Assembly: GCA_017644185.1 (NCBI GenBank)
Contig: JAEPMA010000015.1
Span: 1,758-65,757, forward strand
Length of the DNA stretch: 64,000 bases
Source: Rhodospirillales bacterium
Lineage (GTDB): Bacteria; Pseudomonadota; Alphaproteobacteria; Rhodospirillales; Casp-alpha2
Direction: 5' to 3'
Position numbers and translations under genes: made by a program. The notes under the pieces were generated by a model. That model was not told where the DNA came from. It saw only the letters and a program-made list of their open reading frames with translations, and made no database searches. Below are positions 53,690-63,640 of the stretch, piece by piece (positions within the stretch are counted from its first letter, which is position 1; each line of letters starts with the position of its first letter).

Positions 53690-55669
53690 TCACTTGCCCG
53701 TGAGCGGCAGACGGACGGTGACGCAGGTGCCGACGTTCTGCTCGCTCTCGATCTTCAATTTTCCGTCGTGCGCCTCGATCAGCGACTTCACGATGGTAAG
53801 ACCGAGCCCGGTACCGGTGCCCGCGATATGCGCGTTGGTCCGCGACTGCGAGAACGGCTCGGTTATCGTCGCCAGTTGATCGGCGGCAATCCCGACGCCG
53901 GTATCCGTTACCGAGAACTCGAACATGTTCCCGTCGACGCGCGCGGTAACGGTGATGCCGCCCTCCGGCTCCGTGAACTTGGCGGCGTTGGAAAGCAGAT
54001 TAAGGACAATCTGGTAGATCGAACGTTTGTCGGCGACGATATTCGGCAGGTCCGTCGCGACATCCTGTTTCAATGACAAATGTTTGTCGCGAAGCTGCGC
54101 CTCGATACTGCGGATGCCGTCCTTCAACACATCGCGAAACGAGAACCGTTCGGGGTGCATCTGGCGTTTCGATGCTTCGATCGCCGAAAAATCCAGGATG
54201 TCGTTGACGAGATCCAGCATGTGCTTGCCGCTGCGGTGAATGTCGTTGGCGTAATCGACGTAACTGTCCGCGCCGAGCTTGCCGAAATACTGCTCTTTCA
54301 GCATTTCGCTGAAACCGATGATGGCGTTCAAAGGGGTGCGGAATTCATGGCTCATCGTCGCCAGGAATTCGGACTTGGCGCGGTTCGCCTGTTCGGAGGC
54401 GATCAAAGCGTCGTTCAACGCCTTCTGATTGATCTTACGGTCGGTGATGTCGCGGCCGATCCCACGATATCCGATAAAGACACCGTTATCGTTGAATGCC
54501 GGACGCGCGCTGATCGAGAGGAAGACCTTGGTGCCGTCCGGCTTGATCCGGGAATGCTCGAAATCCCGGTATGGGAGACGGTTGCGCATGTTGCGGAGCA
54601 TCGCCTCAAACTGCCCGGGATCGGCGTCCGGCGCGCCTCCTTCCTCGCGGGTCTTCCCAAGAAGCTGCTCCGGCGGCACGCCCGTGACCTCTTCGAACCT
54701 GGCCGAGAAATACGAAAACCTCAACTTATCGTCGGTCTCGAAGAACCAGTCGACGCTGATGTCGGCAAAGTCGGTCAGCCGCCGTTGGGTCTCGCGCAAT
54801 TCGGCATTCCGTTGCATCAACTGGAACAGCATTGTCGGCAATGCGACGGAGAAGATCAGGCCGAACAATAGTAAAAGGTTGCCGCTGGCTGCCGAGAAAT
54901 CCTCCTGACCAAGGCGCGTGGGCGCGATGGAGATGGTCCATTTGCGGTTGCCGACGTTGATCTCGCGCTGTTTCGCCGCCGCCAGATGCCTGCCGGTGTG
55001 GTTCTCGTAGATGATGCTCTCGCCATCGGCGATATGCAGATCGTACTCGTGCAGGTTTTCAATGGGGAGCGAGCGGTCGATCAGGTCGGGGGCCCGGAAC
55101 ACGATGTTGATGAAGCCCGTGAGCTTTCCGACCTCGGCCACCGGCAGATAGATCACGAACCCCCTCCCCCCCTGCGCCAGATCGACGGGCGGCGTCACCT
55201 GCAATTCCATCAGATGTTCGGCGTTCACCAGCGCCGACTTGGCGACGGGATGCTCGCGGATGTTGAGACCGACCGCGCCTTCATTGCCCTGGATCGGATT
55301 GACCCATTGAATGACCCCGTCTGGATTGATCCAGTTGATCGCCTGGATATCCGGAAACCGCTCGAGCTTCGGCCTGACGATAGCGCCGAAGTTTTCCGGA
55401 TTCTTGGACTGGGAATCGATCCACTCCTCGCGGATCAATTGGGCGAGCACGAGCCTGACGTCGAGGTGCGCGGCGAGATGCGCCGAGACGAATTCGAGCT
55501 GCTCGCCGGTGTCGGAAATCTGTTGGGAGAGCTGGAACTGCTTGATCTCGAACCAGACGAACGCGGTCGCCGACAGCATCAGAACGAACACCACCACCGG
55601 CACCACCACGACGTGATGAACGAGCCGCGAGAACAACCCCTTATCGGTCAGTCCGTCCGTCCCTGTCAT
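53690..55669 (-). CDS. Membrane-bound PAS histidine kinase
   Basis: A 659-residue sensor with a first helix near residues 17-40, a periplasmic CHASE-like sensory domain (about 45-260, with TPPVDLAQGGRGFVIYLPV), a second helix (262-285), a PAS domain (about 300-410), then a kinase core: H-box ATMSHEFRTPLNAIIGFSE with His441, the N-box LNLLSNAAKF around 556-564, DTGVGIA and GTGLGLTIV. No response regulator is adjacent. Loss of the partner gene implies a distant regulator. It diverges from nothing obvious; glcF ends 128 bp upstream on the same strand. Confidence 0.92.
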   Translation of the reverse strand: MTGTDGLTDKGLFSRLVHHVVVVPVVVFVLMLSATAFVWFEIKQFQLSQQISDTGEQLEFVSAHLAAHLDVRLVLAQLIREEWIDSQSKNPENFGAIVRPKLERFPDIQAINWINPDGVIQWVNPIQGNEGAVGLNIREHPVAKSALVNAEHLMELQVTPPVDLAQGGRGFVIYLPVAEVGKLTGFINIVFRAPDLIDRSLPIENLHEYDLHIADGESIIYENHTGRHLAAAKQREINVGNRKWTISIAPTRLGQEDFSAASGNLLLLFGLIFSVALPTMLFQLMQRNAELRETQRRLTDFADISVDWFFETDDKLRFSYFSARFEEVTGVPPEQLLGKTREEGGAPDADPGQFEAMLRNMRNRLPYRDFEHSRIKPDGTKVFLSISARPAFNDNGVFIGYRGIGRDITDRKINQKALNDALIASEQANRAKSEFLATMSHEFRTPLNAIIGFSEMLKEQYFGKLGADSYVDYANDIHRSGKHMLDLVNDILDFSAIEASKRQMHPERFSFRDVLKDGIRSIEAQLRDKHLSLKQDVATDLPNIVADKRSIYQIVLNLLSNAAKFTEPEGGITVTARVDGNMFEFSVTDTGVGIAADQLATITEPFSQSRTNAHIAGTGTGLGLTIVKSLIEAHDGKLKIESEQNVGTCVTVRLPLTGK

Positions 55670-55797
55670 ACGCTATGCCGTATACGCCCCCCAAGATGTA
55701 ACCGGCCCGGTTGCGCTCAAGCGCTCCCGGATACCAATAATGGTGTCACGAATCTTGTTTGAAAACCAATGAGGGTTGCCCGCATTGAAGCGGACGG

Positions 55798-57108
55798 TCA
55801 TTCGCGATCCGCAAAACCGGTGGGTGCCGGGCCGCCCGTGGCCCAGTCCAACAGTTCCACGGTGTGCAGTACGGTGGGGTCTCGGTCCTCGCCGAGCGCC
55901 GACGAAATTTGCGCCAGACACCCGATATTCCCGGTCGCGATGTAGGCGGCGCCGGTGCGCCTGAGATTGCCGGCCTTGCGCGCCCCCAGATCCGCCGCCC
56001 AGTCGGGCTGCATGATGTTGTAGGTGCCCGCGGACCCGCAGCAGAGATGCGATTCAGCCGGCTCAACGACCTCGAATCCGGCACTTCTCAAAAGCTCGAC
56101 GGGCTCGGTTTTCAGCTTCTGGCCATGCTGCATGGAACACGCCGAATGATAGGCGATCTTGGGTTTTTCGGTCGACACGACACCGCTGATACCGAGTTTC
56201 AGGAGCACTTCGGTGATGTCGCGGGTCTTGTTGGAGATCGCACCCGCGCGCGCCGCCCAGGCGGGATCGTTTCTCAGCATCCAGCCGTAGTCCTTGACCG
56301 TGGTGCCGCAGCCGGAGGCGTTGATGACGACCGCATCGATCTGACCGTAATTTTTCTCGGCTGCCTCCCACGCTTCGATGTTGCGTTTGGCGGCATCGTG
56401 ACCGTCTTTCTCGCGGCCCATATGATGGACCAGCGCGCCACAGCATCCCGCCCCATCGGCGACCACCACCTCGCAGCCGAGACGGTTGAGGATGCGGACC
56501 GTGGATTCGTTGATCGATGGCCTGAGAACCTGTTGGGCGCAGCCGGTCATCAGCGCGACCCGCATTTTCGGCGCGCCATCCGTTTTGTGGACCTGCGCCA
56601 GATCGACGGCACTCGGCGCCGGAATATCGGTCGGCGCGAGTTCCAGCATGGCGCGGAGGCGGCCCGGCATCAGTTTCCTGAACGGCCTGCCGATTTTCGC
56701 GGCCGTCATCGACAATCGGAACATCCCCGGGTACGGCAAGACCTTCGCCAGAACCCACCTGAGCGCGCGGTCGTGAAGGGGGCGGGTATACGTTTCTTCG
56801 ACATACGTCCTGCCGTAATCGACGAGGTGCATGTAATCGACGCTCGCCGGGCAGGTCGTCATGCACGACAGACACGACAGGCAACGGTCGAGATGCTTGG
56901 CGAGCTTGGGCGTCGCCGGCTGGCCGCTCTCGAACGCCTCTTTCATCAAATAGATGCGGCCCCTCGGGCTATCCAACTCGTCGCCCTTCAGGACATAAGT
57001 CGGGCAGGTCGCGGTGCAGAAACCGCAGTGCACGCATTTTCTGAGGATATCGTTGGCGGCCTCGATATTCGGGTCGGCCAGTTGTGCGATGGAAAAGTTG
57101 GTTTGCAT
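55798..57108 (-). CDS. glcF: Glycolate oxidase iron-sulfur subunit
   Basis: The 436-residue electron-transfer subunit of glycolate dehydrogenase. Two [4Fe-4S] ferredoxin motifs at the N-terminus are CVHCGFCTATCPTY and CLSCLSCMTTCPAS, followed by two cysteine-rich CCG domains (GAGCCGALVHHMG and HLCCGSAGTYN). It is the last gene of glcD-glcE-glcF, 14 bp after glcE. Electrons likely go to the quinone pool at the inner membrane. Confidence 0.97.
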   Translation of the reverse strand: MQTNFSIAQLADPNIEAANDILRKCVHCGFCTATCPTYVLKGDELDSPRGRIYLMKEAFESGQPATPKLAKHLDRCLSCLSCMTTCPASVDYMHLVDYGRTYVEETYTRPLHDRALRWVLAKVLPYPGMFRLSMTAAKIGRPFRKLMPGRLRAMLELAPTDIPAPSAVDLAQVHKTDGAPKMRVALMTGCAQQVLRPSINESTVRILNRLGCEVVVADGAGCCGALVHHMGREKDGHDAAKRNIEAWEAAEKNYGQIDAVVINASGCGTTVKDYGWMLRNDPAWAARAGAISNKTRDITEVLLKLGISGVVSTEKPKIAYHSACSMQHGQKLKTEPVELLRSAGFEVVEPAESHLCCGSAGTYNIMQPDWAADLGARKAGNLRRTGAAYIATGNIGCLAQISSALGEDRDPTVLHTVELLDWATGGPAPTGFADRE

Positions 57109-57122
57109 GTGCCGCCCCTGCC

Positions 57123-58361
57123 CTAAATCCCCGGATACATCCGGCCCGGGTTGAGGACGCCTTCGGGGTCGAAGCCTTCCTTGATTTTTTTCGCGATCAT
57201 CGTTTCGGTGTCCGACAAAGGCTGCATCACCGGCACCTCGCCGCGGATGTCGGCGGGCGCCTTGACCAAAGTCGCGTGACCGCCCGATTTCTGGATGGCG
57301 GCACGGATCACTTCCGCCCCCGCATTGACGACCGGCTTGAGGCCGAGCCAGATCTGGCCGCCGCCCCAGTCGTAAAATACCTCGCCCTTGAGCGATTCAA
57401 GAATGAACAGCGCGATCCTCGACCCATCCGAAGGGGGTACGGAAAGCCGCCACACGTATTCCAGATCGTCGCGGCCGACGAAGGGGTGCACGTCGCGGAC
57501 CTCTTCCCAGAACGTTTTCGAATTGACGGTATGAAGCTCCTCGATCCGTCCGAAGTCCCTGATCTCTTCTCTTAAAGCTTGCAGCCGATGCTCGACCGAC
57601 GGGCCCGGGCCCTCGAGCCTGAGCGCCGTCACCCCACCCCCGCTCGCGTTGACGTAATCGACGCTCGACGCCGCCGCGGCCGCCGCCGGCAGATGCGCCG
57701 CACCGGAAACGTCGTGCGACGATCCCAAAGCCTTCGACATCACCTTCATTGCACCGTGATCATAGACCCCGTCGATGCGCCAGCACACCAGAAGGGTGCG
57801 GATCTTTTCCGGTTGCGGCAGGGTTTTGAGGGTGACGTGCGACATGACGGCAAGCGTGCCGAACGAGCCCGCCATCAGCTTCGAGAGATCGAAGCCGGTG
57901 ACGTTCTTGACCACCGTCCCGCCTGATTTGAAGACCTCACCCCTTCCCGAAACCGCGTTGAAACCGAGCACGTGATCGCGCGCAGCCCCTTCCTTGATGC
58001 GTCTGGGTCCCGCCAGGTTGGTGGCGACAATCCCGCCGATCGTGCCTTTGTCTTTTTTCTTACCCAACAACGGGCCGAGGTCCGGGGGCTCGAACGAGAA
58101 CTGCTGGCCTTTATCGTTAAGCGCGGCGTTCAGTTCCGCCATCGGTGTCCCGGCCCTCGCGGTCACGAACAGTTCTTCCGGCTCATACGTCTCGATCCCC
58201 GACATCCCTGACATATCCAACGTCGCCGTGGTCTGCATCGGCCGTCCGAAATCGCACTTCGAGCCCCCTGAAACGACTTCCATCGGGGTCTTTTCCGACA
58301 CCGCCCATTTGACGGTGTCGAGGAGTTGGTCTGCGGTATCGGGGCGGAGCGTCTCGGACAT
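57123..58361 (-). CDS. glcE: Glycolate oxidase FAD-binding subunit
   Basis: The 412-residue subunit of the VAO flavoprotein family, here with the FAD-binding N-domain (VVSGGSKCDFGRPM) and IGGIVATNLAGPRRIKEGAARDHVLG. The C-terminal half is shorter and more divergent than GlcD's, as is normal for GlcE. The ATG lies 12 bp past glcD and the stop 14 bp before glcF, so it is one transcript. Confidence 0.96.
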   Translation of the reverse strand: MSETLRPDTADQLLDTVKWAVSEKTPMEVVSGGSKCDFGRPMQTTATLDMSGMSGIETYEPEELFVTARAGTPMAELNAALNDKGQQFSFEPPDLGPLLGKKKDKGTIGGIVATNLAGPRRIKEGAARDHVLGFNAVSGRGEVFKSGGTVVKNVTGFDLSKLMAGSFGTLAVMSHVTLKTLPQPEKIRTLLVCWRIDGVYDHGAMKVMSKALGSSHDVSGAAHLPAAAAAASSVDYVNASGGGVTALRLEGPGPSVEHRLQALREEIRDFGRIEELHTVNSKTFWEEVRDVHPFVGRDDLEYVWRLSVPPSDGSRIALFILESLKGEVFYDWGGGQIWLGLKPVVNAGAEVIRAAIQKSGGHATLVKAPADIRGEVPVMQPLSDTETMIAKKIKEGFDPEGVLNPGRMYPGI

Positions 58362-58373
58362 CGGTCAGGTGCG

Positions 58374-59861
58374 TCAGAATCTCGGAATGTCGGGGAACGG
58401 CAGTTTGCCGTGATGGATGTGCATTTTGCCGAGTTCGGCGCAGCGGTGCAGTTCCGGATAAACCTTGCCCGGATTTAAAAGATGCTCCGGATCGAAGGCG
58501 CATTTGACGCGCTGCTGCTGTTTCAGGTCGTCCTCGGTGAACATTGTGCCCATCAGATCGCGCTTCTCGACACCGATCCCGTGCTCGCCGGACAACACCC
58601 CGCCGACCTCGACGCAGAGCGTCAGGATATCGGCGCAGAGTTTCTCCGCCGCCTCCAATTCGCCCGGCTGGTTGGCATCGAAAAGAACGAGCGGGTGCAG
58701 GTTGCCGTCACCGGCATGGAACACGTTGGCGACCCGGAGGCCGTGCTTCTCGGAATATTCGGCAATGCGTTCGAGCACTTCCGCGAGCTTCTTCCTCGGG
58801 ATCGTCCCATCGACGCAGATGTAATCGGGTGAGATTCTTCCGACCGCGGGGAATGCGTTCTTGCGCCCGGACCAGAAGCGCGCACGCTCGTCGTCGCTTT
58901 CGGATACCCGCACCGTCGTCGCGTTGCACGCGCGGGCGATCTTCTCGACCCGCTCGACCAGGTAGGCGACCTCGGCTTCGGGACCGTCGAGTTCGACGAT
59001 CATCAACCCCTCGACGTCGAGGGGATAGCCCGCGTGCACGAAATCCTCGGTCGCGTGGATGATGGGCTTGTCCATCAACTCCATCCCGCCCGGGATGATC
59101 CCGTCGGCGATCACGTCGGCAACGCATTTGCCGGCGTCCAGCATCGTCGGGAAACCGATCAGAAGCGCGCGTGCGACTTCCGGTTTCTTGAGGATTCTGA
59201 CGGTCACTTCGGTGATCACGCCCAATAACCCCTCAGAGCCTGTGATCACCCCCAACAGATCGTAACCGCCCGCATCCAGATGCTTGCCCCCGAACCGCAC
59301 GACGTCGCCGTTCATCAGGACCATCTCGACCCCGAGCACGTTGTTCGTCGTCAGGCCGTATTTGAGGCAGTGCACGCCGCCCGAGTTCTCGGCCACATTA
59401 CCGCCGATGGAACACGCGATCTGCGACGAGGGATCGGGCGCGTAATAGAACCCGGCGTGTTCGACGGCCTGGGTGATCCCGAGATTGGTGACGCCGGGTT
59501 GCGTCACGACACAGCGGTTTTCGAAATCGATATCGAGGATCTTCTTGAACTTACCCAGACCCAGGGTGATGGCGTCCGCCAACGGCAGCGCGCCGCCCGA
59601 AAGCCCGGTTCCAGCGCCGCGCGGCACGATCTTGATGCTGTTTTCGTGGCAGTATTTGAGGACTTTAGAGACCTGTTCGGTGGTTTCCGGCAGCACCACG
59701 ATCAGGGGAAGTTGCTTGTAGGCCATGAGGCCGTCGCAATCGAAGGCGCGGAGCTCTTCTTCGGAATCGATCACCCCCTCGTCCGGCACGATCTCGCGCA
59801 ACGCTGCCGCGAGTTCGGCTCGGCGCGCAATAACGCTCTCATCCGGTTTGGGCATTTCCAC
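58374..59861 (-). CDS. glcD: Glycolate oxidase subunit GlcD
   Basis: Catalytic FAD subunit that oxidises glycolate to glyoxylate. It is 495 residues, with VPRGAGTGLSGGALPLADA and CSIGGNVAENSGGVHCLKYG for FAD, and the C-terminal HAGDGNLHPLVLFD and GGVLSGEHGIGVEKRD motifs. The start is a GTG at 59861 with GGGGGAG eight bases before it; an ATG two codons later is the alternative. It heads the glcD-glcE-glcF operon, which follows rpmJ after 203 bp. Confidence 0.97.
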   Translation of the reverse strand: MEMPKPDESVIARRAELAAALREIVPDEGVIDSEEELRAFDCDGLMAYKQLPLIVVLPETTEQVSKVLKYCHENSIKIVPRGAGTGLSGGALPLADAITLGLGKFKKILDIDFENRCVVTQPGVTNLGITQAVEHAGFYYAPDPSSQIACSIGGNVAENSGGVHCLKYGLTTNNVLGVEMVLMNGDVVRFGGKHLDAGGYDLLGVITGSEGLLGVITEVTVRILKKPEVARALLIGFPTMLDAGKCVADVIADGIIPGGMELMDKPIIHATEDFVHAGYPLDVEGLMIVELDGPEAEVAYLVERVEKIARACNATTVRVSESDDERARFWSGRKNAFPAVGRISPDYICVDGTIPRKKLAEVLERIAEYSEKHGLRVANVFHAGDGNLHPLVLFDANQPGELEAAEKLCADILTLCVEVGGVLSGEHGIGVEKRDLMGTMFTEDDLKQQQRVKCAFDPEHLLNPGKVYPELHRCAELGKMHIHHGKLPFPDIPRF

Positions 59862-60011
59862 GGATCGATCTCCCCCGCCACATATGTCGCGATATTATGT
59901 AGGAAATAAGTGTGCCACGTAAAACCCGCAGCGTCACCCGTGCTTAAGGAGTTTCGGGTCCAGCGGGGAACATGTCCGGGCTGGATAGAAATCCGGACCT
60001 GCAGACAAACG

Positions 60012-60041
60012 AAAACCGCGCCCATGGCGGCATGGGCGCGG
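60012..60041 (-). terminator. Rho-independent terminator after rpmJ
   Basis: On the minus strand CCGCGCCCATG-CCGC-CATGGGCGCGG is an 11-bp stem followed by TTTTCG. It lies 24 bp past the rpmJ stop and separates rpmJ from glcD. Confidence 0.85.
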
Positions 60042-60064
60042 CCAAAGGATCGTTCAGACGCTAA

Positions 60065-60190
60065 TCAGCCCTGGCGGGCTTTGAAGCGCGGATTGCGTTT
60101 GTTGATGACGTAGACCCGGCCACGGCGGCGCACGATACGGCAGCCTTTTTCACGCAGCTTGGCCGACTTCAACGAGTTTCTGACTTTCAT
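60065..60190 (-). CDS. rpmJ: 50S ribosomal protein L36
   Basis: The 41-residue basic protein [17 protein letters not shown]... ends [13 protein letters not shown]. It has only one cysteine (KGCRIV), so it is the zinc-free form common in alphaproteobacteria, not the CxxC type. It is a component of the large ribosomal subunit. It stands alone on the minus strand, with its own terminator. Confidence 0.95.
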   Translation of the reverse strand: MKVRNSLKSAKLREKGCRIVRRRGRVYVINKRNPRFKARQG

Positions 60191-60397
60191 AACCCGATCC
60201 CCGGCAAACTAATCTAAGCGGTACAAACAAATAGCCTCCCGGACACCCGGGAGACGAAAGCGGGCGGAACATACGGGGCAGCAGGGGGGCTGTCAACGGG
60301 GAAAGCATGTTTTTCGGGCCCGGATTTTGGCCCATCCGCCGCCTTGCATCGCCTAATACGTCAGCTATGCTGCTGTTTCACCCCCTGGAGGCCCCCA

Positions 60398-61330
60398 ATG
60401 GCAGAGCCCACGACCGAAAGCGGGCAGGACGGCAAGACCGCCGGGAACCTGCGCGGGATCCTTTGGATGCTGCTGTCGACCGTATGCCTGGCCTCCATGC
60501 ACACGATCATCAGTTATGTTTCGGACACGGTTCACCCCTTCGTGGTTGTGTTCTTTCGCCTGACCTTCGCACTGATCGTGGTGTTGCCGTTCTTCGTCAA
60601 ACATGGCCTGCAACCGCTCAGGACCGGACGGCTCGGCATGTTGATCCTGAGGGGCGTCGTCAACTTCATCGCCATGGTGTGCTTCTTCACGGCCTTGAGC
60701 CTGGCCCCTATCGCCGATATCACCGCGCTGTCGTTCACAGCGCCCCTGTTTGCAACGCTTCTTGCCGTCATTCTTTTGGGTGAAAGGCTGGGTTGGCGGC
60801 GAATCGTCGCGATCATGCTGGGGTTCACAGGGACTGTGATCGTATTACGTCCGGGATTCGAGGAGATCAGCACCGGCTATCTTCTGGTGCTGTTGTCTTC
60901 GACGTTCTGGGGCGCGTGCGTGATCATCATCAAGAACCTGTCGCGCACAGAATCGGCGGTCACCATCACCACCTACATGTCCCTGGTGATGGCGCCCCTG
61001 GCCCTTATACCTGCCCTGTTCGTATGGACCACGCCCAGCCCGATGGATTTCTTCTGGCTGGTGTTGTTGGGGTTGTGCGGCGGTTGTGGGCAGTTCTGCG
61101 TCTCGCAGGCGTTGAAGAACGCCGAAACCCACGTCGCCATGCCGTTCGATTATGTCAGGTTGATCTGGGTATCGATCACCGGATTCGTATTCTTCGACCA
61201 GATCCCGGATATTTTCGTTTGGCTGGGCGGCACCCTGATTTTCGGGTCGACCGCCTACATCACCGTCCGCGAGCACCAGAAGCGCAAGAAGATCGCCGCC
61301 GAAACCGCGAGCGACGAGGTCATTCGATAA
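60398..61330 (+). CDS. DMT-family (EamA-type) transporter
   Basis: The 310-residue inner-membrane protein has about ten helices in two EamA repeats (about residues 20-150 and 165-295); the first repeat contains VVVFFRLTFALIVVLPFF and RLGMLILRGVVNFIAM. The ATG at 60398 follows CTGGAGG. Drug/metabolite exporter family; the substrate is unknown. Its tail overlaps the convergent amidoligase gene by 11 bp. Confidence 0.9.
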   Translation: MAEPTTESGQDGKTAGNLRGILWMLLSTVCLASMHTIISYVSDTVHPFVVVFFRLTFALIVVLPFFVKHGLQPLRTGRLGMLILRGVVNFIAMVCFFTALSLAPIADITALSFTAPLFATLLAVILLGERLGWRRIVAIMLGFTGTVIVLRPGFEEISTGYLLVLLSSTFWGACVIIIKNLSRTESAVTITTYMSLVMAPLALIPALFVWTTPSPMDFFWLVLLGLCGGCGQFCVSQALKNAETHVAMPFDYVRLIWVSITGFVFFDQIPDIFVWLGGTLIFGSTAYITVREHQKRKKIAAETASDEVIR

Positions 61331-62279
61331 ACTCGTCCAGAAATTCTTTTGCCCGAACCGTGATCCAGTCGATGAAATCTTCCGGGTGGCGTGCGAGGTA
61401 GGCCTGGGCGAGGTTATTCAGCCTGCGCTCATCGGCGGCCAGCCGTTCCACGCTGACCCACCTGTTCCATTCAACGGTCACGTTCCAGTTCGGATCGGCG
61501 AGATTGGTGTTGGGCAGGCGGTAATGAAAGGTCGGCCGCGATTTGATCAGGGGGTCATCAAGTTTCGCGCGCACGCGCCCTTCATCCAGGTGCATGAATA
61601 ACGGCAGCATATCCAGTTCCCGGTTCCGCGTCGGATTGTCCTTGATGAAGTCGTCGATCAGTTGGGCGAGGTCCGGGGCGTAATCGGGTTTCAGGATGCG
61701 CCGGGCGTAATCCGCCGGGAACGGATCGACATAAGGGAGTATCCGCCTGAGCGGGTCGACGCGGATTCGCTTCCTCAATAACGGCGACATCAGCACGTAG
61801 GCTTGCAGGATGCGCAGGATATCATTCGGGTTTGCCGACGGGACTTCGGGGTTCAACTGCAATCCGAAGGCATAACTCAAGCCGTCTTCGGTCCCCTCCG
61901 CGCCGGCATCGCGGAGCGCATCTATCAATCTGTCGAAGTCGTCGAGGGCGTCGAGGGGCGCGGGCGGGCCGACGATTTCGGTGGGCACGAAGCCCGATGA
62001 CAAATCGCCGATAAATTGTTTCGCTTTTCTCTCGATCTCATCGGCGTCGGCCTTGGGATGAACGAACTGTGAATCCAGTTCGATCTCGAAGTCGCCGATA
62101 CCGGTGCCGCTCACCTTGCGTATGTGCGCGCCCGGGCGCTCTATCTCACCACCGAACACCTGTTCGACCAGTTTGGCGGCGCGGTCCAGATCGATGCCGC
62201 CGAATTCGATCTCGACGCCGATGCGGCGCGGATCACCGTCGTGGTTGGTTGTCTTCGGCGGCTGGCGTCGCGCGGTCAT
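61320..62279 (-). CDS. Amidoligase-family protein
   Basis: The 319-residue protein has the amidoligase (COOH-NH2 ligase-like) signature: RRIGVEIEFGGI near residues 18-29, which has the acidic metal-binding residues, FEIELDSQFVHP, and a mid-section YAFGLQLNPEV. The family is predicted to form amide bonds on peptides or cell-wall units. Such genes usually sit beside a glutamine-amidotransferase or gamma-glutamyl cyclotransferase partner; here it is alone. No function can be assigned. Confidence 0.78.
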   Translation of the reverse strand: MTARRQPPKTTNHDGDPRRIGVEIEFGGIDLDRAAKLVEQVFGGEIERPGAHIRKVSGTGIGDFEIELDSQFVHPKADADEIERKAKQFIGDLSSGFVPTEIVGPPAPLDALDDFDRLIDALRDAGAEGTEDGLSYAFGLQLNPEVPSANPNDILRILQAYVLMSPLLRKRIRVDPLRRILPYVDPFPADYARRILKPDYAPDLAQLIDDFIKDNPTRNRELDMLPLFMHLDEGRVRAKLDDPLIKSRPTFHYRLPNTNLADPNWNVTVEWNRWVSVERLAADERRLNNLAQAYLARHPEDFIDWITVRAKEFLDEFIE

Positions 62280-62363
62280 GACACGAATATAGGGTGGCGG
62301 TCGCGTTTCAGAAAGGCCGGCCCGTCATTGATCCCGCCCCCGGAACCTGCATAACTGTTGAGC

Positions 62364-63524
62364 ATGAGTTCATCTCTCCCTCCGCTCGGCGATCAACGCC
62401 ACCTGTTCGAGATCGAAGACGGCACCGTATTTTTGAACGCAGCGTCGAAGTCGATGCTGCTGAGAGCTTCGGTCCAGGCCGGTCAGGTCGGCGCCGCCGC
62501 CAAGGGGCAACCCTGGAAGATCGACGAGCCCGCACGTTACGTTCAGGCGGACGACATTCGTGAGCGGTTCGCCGGTTTGATCGGCGCTTCGGGCGACGAT
62601 ATCGCGATCCAGCCCGCCGCGAGTTACGGGGTGGCGACGGCGGCGAAGAACCTGACCGCGAAGCCGGGCGAGCGCATTCTGGTGATCGAGGGGCAGTTCC
62701 CGTCCAACGTCTATGCCTGGCAAAGATTGGCCGAGAAGACCGGCGCGGTCGTTTCGACCGTCCCCTGGCCCGGCGACGGCGACTGGACACAAGCGGTGCT
62801 CGACATGATCGACGACGACGTCGCCATCGCCGCGTTGCCGCCATGTCACTGGACGGATGGATCGCTGGTCGACCTTGAAAAGATCGCCCCGAAACTGAGG
62901 GACGCGGGCGCCGTGTTCCTGATCGACGCGACCCAGTGGGTCGGCGCAATCCCCATCGACGTCAAAGCGCTGCGGGCGGATTATCTGGTTTGCGCCGCCT
63001 ACAAGTGGCTGCTCGGGCCTTATGGATTGTCGTTCATGTACGCGTCTCCACACATGCAGGACGGCCTGCCGCTCGAAGATCATCTGTTCAACCACGGCGG
63101 TGTCGACAGCATCACAGGCGGGCTCGGCTATCCGGAAGGCTTCACCAAGGGGGCCCGACGGTATGACGCCGGGGAGTATTTAAGCCTCATCACCCTGCCG
63201 ATGATCCAGGTCGCGTTAAAGCAGTTACAGGAATGGACACCGGCCCGAGTCAGCGAAGCCATCGCCCCGATCACGTCACGGATCGCCGAGGGTGCCGAAG
63301 ACCTCGGCTTCGACATCGCCCCCAAGGCGTTCCGCACGCCCCATATTTTAGGGATTCGCCGCAAAGACGGATTCCCCGCCGATATCGCGGCACGGCTGGC
63401 GGCGGAGAACGTGCACGTCAGCTCGCGCGGTGGCGCCGTCCGGGTCAGCCCGCACCTCTGCAATGATTTGAAAGACGCGGACGAATTCCTGATGCGAATC
63501 GGCGCGGTCCTGTACAAGACCTAG
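62364..63524 (+). CDS. Aminotransferase class V-family PLP enzyme
   Basis: The 386-residue cytoplasmic PLP enzyme has the cysteine desulfurase/kynureninase-like fold. DATQWVG has Asp188, which contacts the pyridine nitrogen, and AAYKWLLGPYG has Lys214, the Schiff-base residue. No cysteine loop typical of IscS or SufS is present, so desulfurase activity is not implied. The ATG is preceded by weak ribosome-binding sequence. It diverges from the amidoligase gene with 84 bp between starts. Confidence 0.86.
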   Translation: MSSSLPPLGDQRHLFEIEDGTVFLNAASKSMLLRASVQAGQVGAAAKGQPWKIDEPARYVQADDIRERFAGLIGASGDDIAIQPAASYGVATAAKNLTAKPGERILVIEGQFPSNVYAWQRLAEKTGAVVSTVPWPGDGDWTQAVLDMIDDDVAIAALPPCHWTDGSLVDLEKIAPKLRDAGAVFLIDATQWVGAIPIDVKALRADYLVCAAYKWLLGPYGLSFMYASPHMQDGLPLEDHLFNHGGVDSITGGLGYPEGFTKGARRYDAGEYLSLITLPMIQVALKQLQEWTPARVSEAIAPITSRIAEGAEDLGFDIAPKAFRTPHILGIRRKDGFPADIAARLAAENVHVSSRGGAVRVSPHLCNDLKDADEFLMRIGAVLYKT

Positions 63525-63640
63525 TCGGTCCAGCTTTAGACTTATTTAACCCTATTTTTGACTACATCCATCACGGGAAACTTATTTTCTTCAATAATAT
63601 CAATGACCTATAAGATTTATAATTGTTCCGAATATGTGAC

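Noticed and set aside
62364-63524. Cysteine desulfurase (SufS/IscS)
   Set aside because: The class V fold, Asp188 and Lys214 are present, but no active-site Cys loop is seen near the C-terminus, and no suf/isc genes are adjacent.
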